DNA of 64,000 nucleotides from Syntrophosphaera sp035450685 (GTDB taxonomy: Bacteria > Cloacimonadota > Cloacimonadia > Cloacimonadales > Cloacimonadaceae): contig DAOTNF010000008.1 in assembly GCA_035450685.1 (NCBI GenBank), positions 28,111 through 92,110 on the forward strand, written 5' to 3'. The notes beneath the pieces were generated by a model. The model worked only from the letters and a program-made list of their open reading frames with translations. It did not search any database and was not told the origin of the DNA. The position numbers were made by a program, and so were the translations under genes. How positions within the stretch are numbered: position 1 is the stretch's first letter; every line of letters begins with the position of its first letter. This document shows positions 63,890-64,000 of the stretch, piece after piece.

Positions 63890-64000
63890 CAGACGACACG
63901 CGCGCGCGAGGGCAAAAGGGACGCCTGGAAAAACGCATCAAAAAAGACTCCAGACGACACGCGCGCGCGAGGGCAAAAGCGCAATATCTTCATATCTTGA
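63890..64000. CRISPR. Possible edge of a third CRISPR array (29-nt repeat)
   Basis: Identical 29-base repeats at 63890-63918 and 63951-63979, beginning CAGACGACACGCGCG and ending GAGGGCAAAAG, separated by 32 unique bases; 21 further bases reach the window end. The 29/32 geometry is that of type I-E arrays, and the sequence is unrelated to arrays 1 and 2. Two repeats alone could also be a simple duplication. Confidence 0.6.

Overview
The window reads as chromosome of an uncultured Gram-negative bacterium, most likely of the Candidatus Cloacimonadota (WWE1) type. Supporting signs are a giant secreted protein ending in an NPFNP/FlgD-like sorting domain, a four-subunit 2-oxoacid:ferredoxin oxidoreductase typical of anaerobes, LptF/LptG permeases and a beta-barrel-like porin (so there is an outer membrane), and base composition near half GC in the housekeeping parts. 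The lineage is an inference from gene content, not from a marker-gene search.

Layout. 1-5.1 kb: tail of miaA, a parvulin isomerase, an ABC ATPase and its binding lipoprotein without a permease, a Xer recombinase and guaB. 5.3-10.7 kb: a 1296-residue secreted protein and an outer-membrane protein, separated by a full copy of a dispersed intergenic element. 10.8-16.1 kb: a leftward operon psuG-dppA-DUF2007/pyrE fusion-methyltransferase-rnhB, with rlpA upstream. 16.4-18.95 kb: the korDABC-type ferredoxin oxidoreductase. 19.1-36.8 kb: a defence island. It holds (i) a SNF2-like helicase with a nuclease-like C-terminus, RhuM, a DUF1156 adenine methylase and a DUF499 ATPase in one overlapping operon; (ii) a structured intergenic stretch followed by an HEPN-motif protein translationally coupled to an SF1 helicase; (iii) a decayed IS630-type transposase; (iv) a TOTE-type primase-helicase. 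37.1-45.3 kb: dnaN, recF, MFS transporter, PotD-like lipoprotein, aspS, purN, mtaB. 45.9-54.3 kb: leftward operon nitrilase-ligA-lptF-lptG-ppiD/surA-phosphohexomutase. 54.8-56.6 kb: a class V aminotransferase.

57.2-63.6 kb is the most unusual part: an adaptation-only CRISPR locus. A single Cas6-reverse transcriptase-Cas1 fusion (905 aa) and Cas2 lie between two CRISPR arrays (28 and 16 repeats of 36 nt). Both arrays have a conserved leader on their right side, so both are read leftward, like the cas genes. No effector gene is in the window. Reading the 42 spacers one by one, many contain strong inverted repeats (for example 11-bp, 8-bp and 6-bp stems), and one covers a Shine-Dalgarno sequence plus start codon in the antisense orientation expected for an RNA-targeting crRNA. 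This points to spacers taken from structured RNA, perhaps RNA phages, terminators or mRNAs. At the right edge two 29-nt repeats with a 32-nt spacer suggest that a third, unrelated CRISPR array begins.

A dispersed element occurs at least five times (9.3, 19.2, 45.5, 57.1, 63.8 kb). Full copies carry four tandem 11-bp iteron-like repeats, a 29-bp palindrome whose arms are conserved even where the centre changes, and a conserved ribosome-binding site plus ATG. Two partial copies abut CRISPR arrays. No tRNA or rRNA gene was found.
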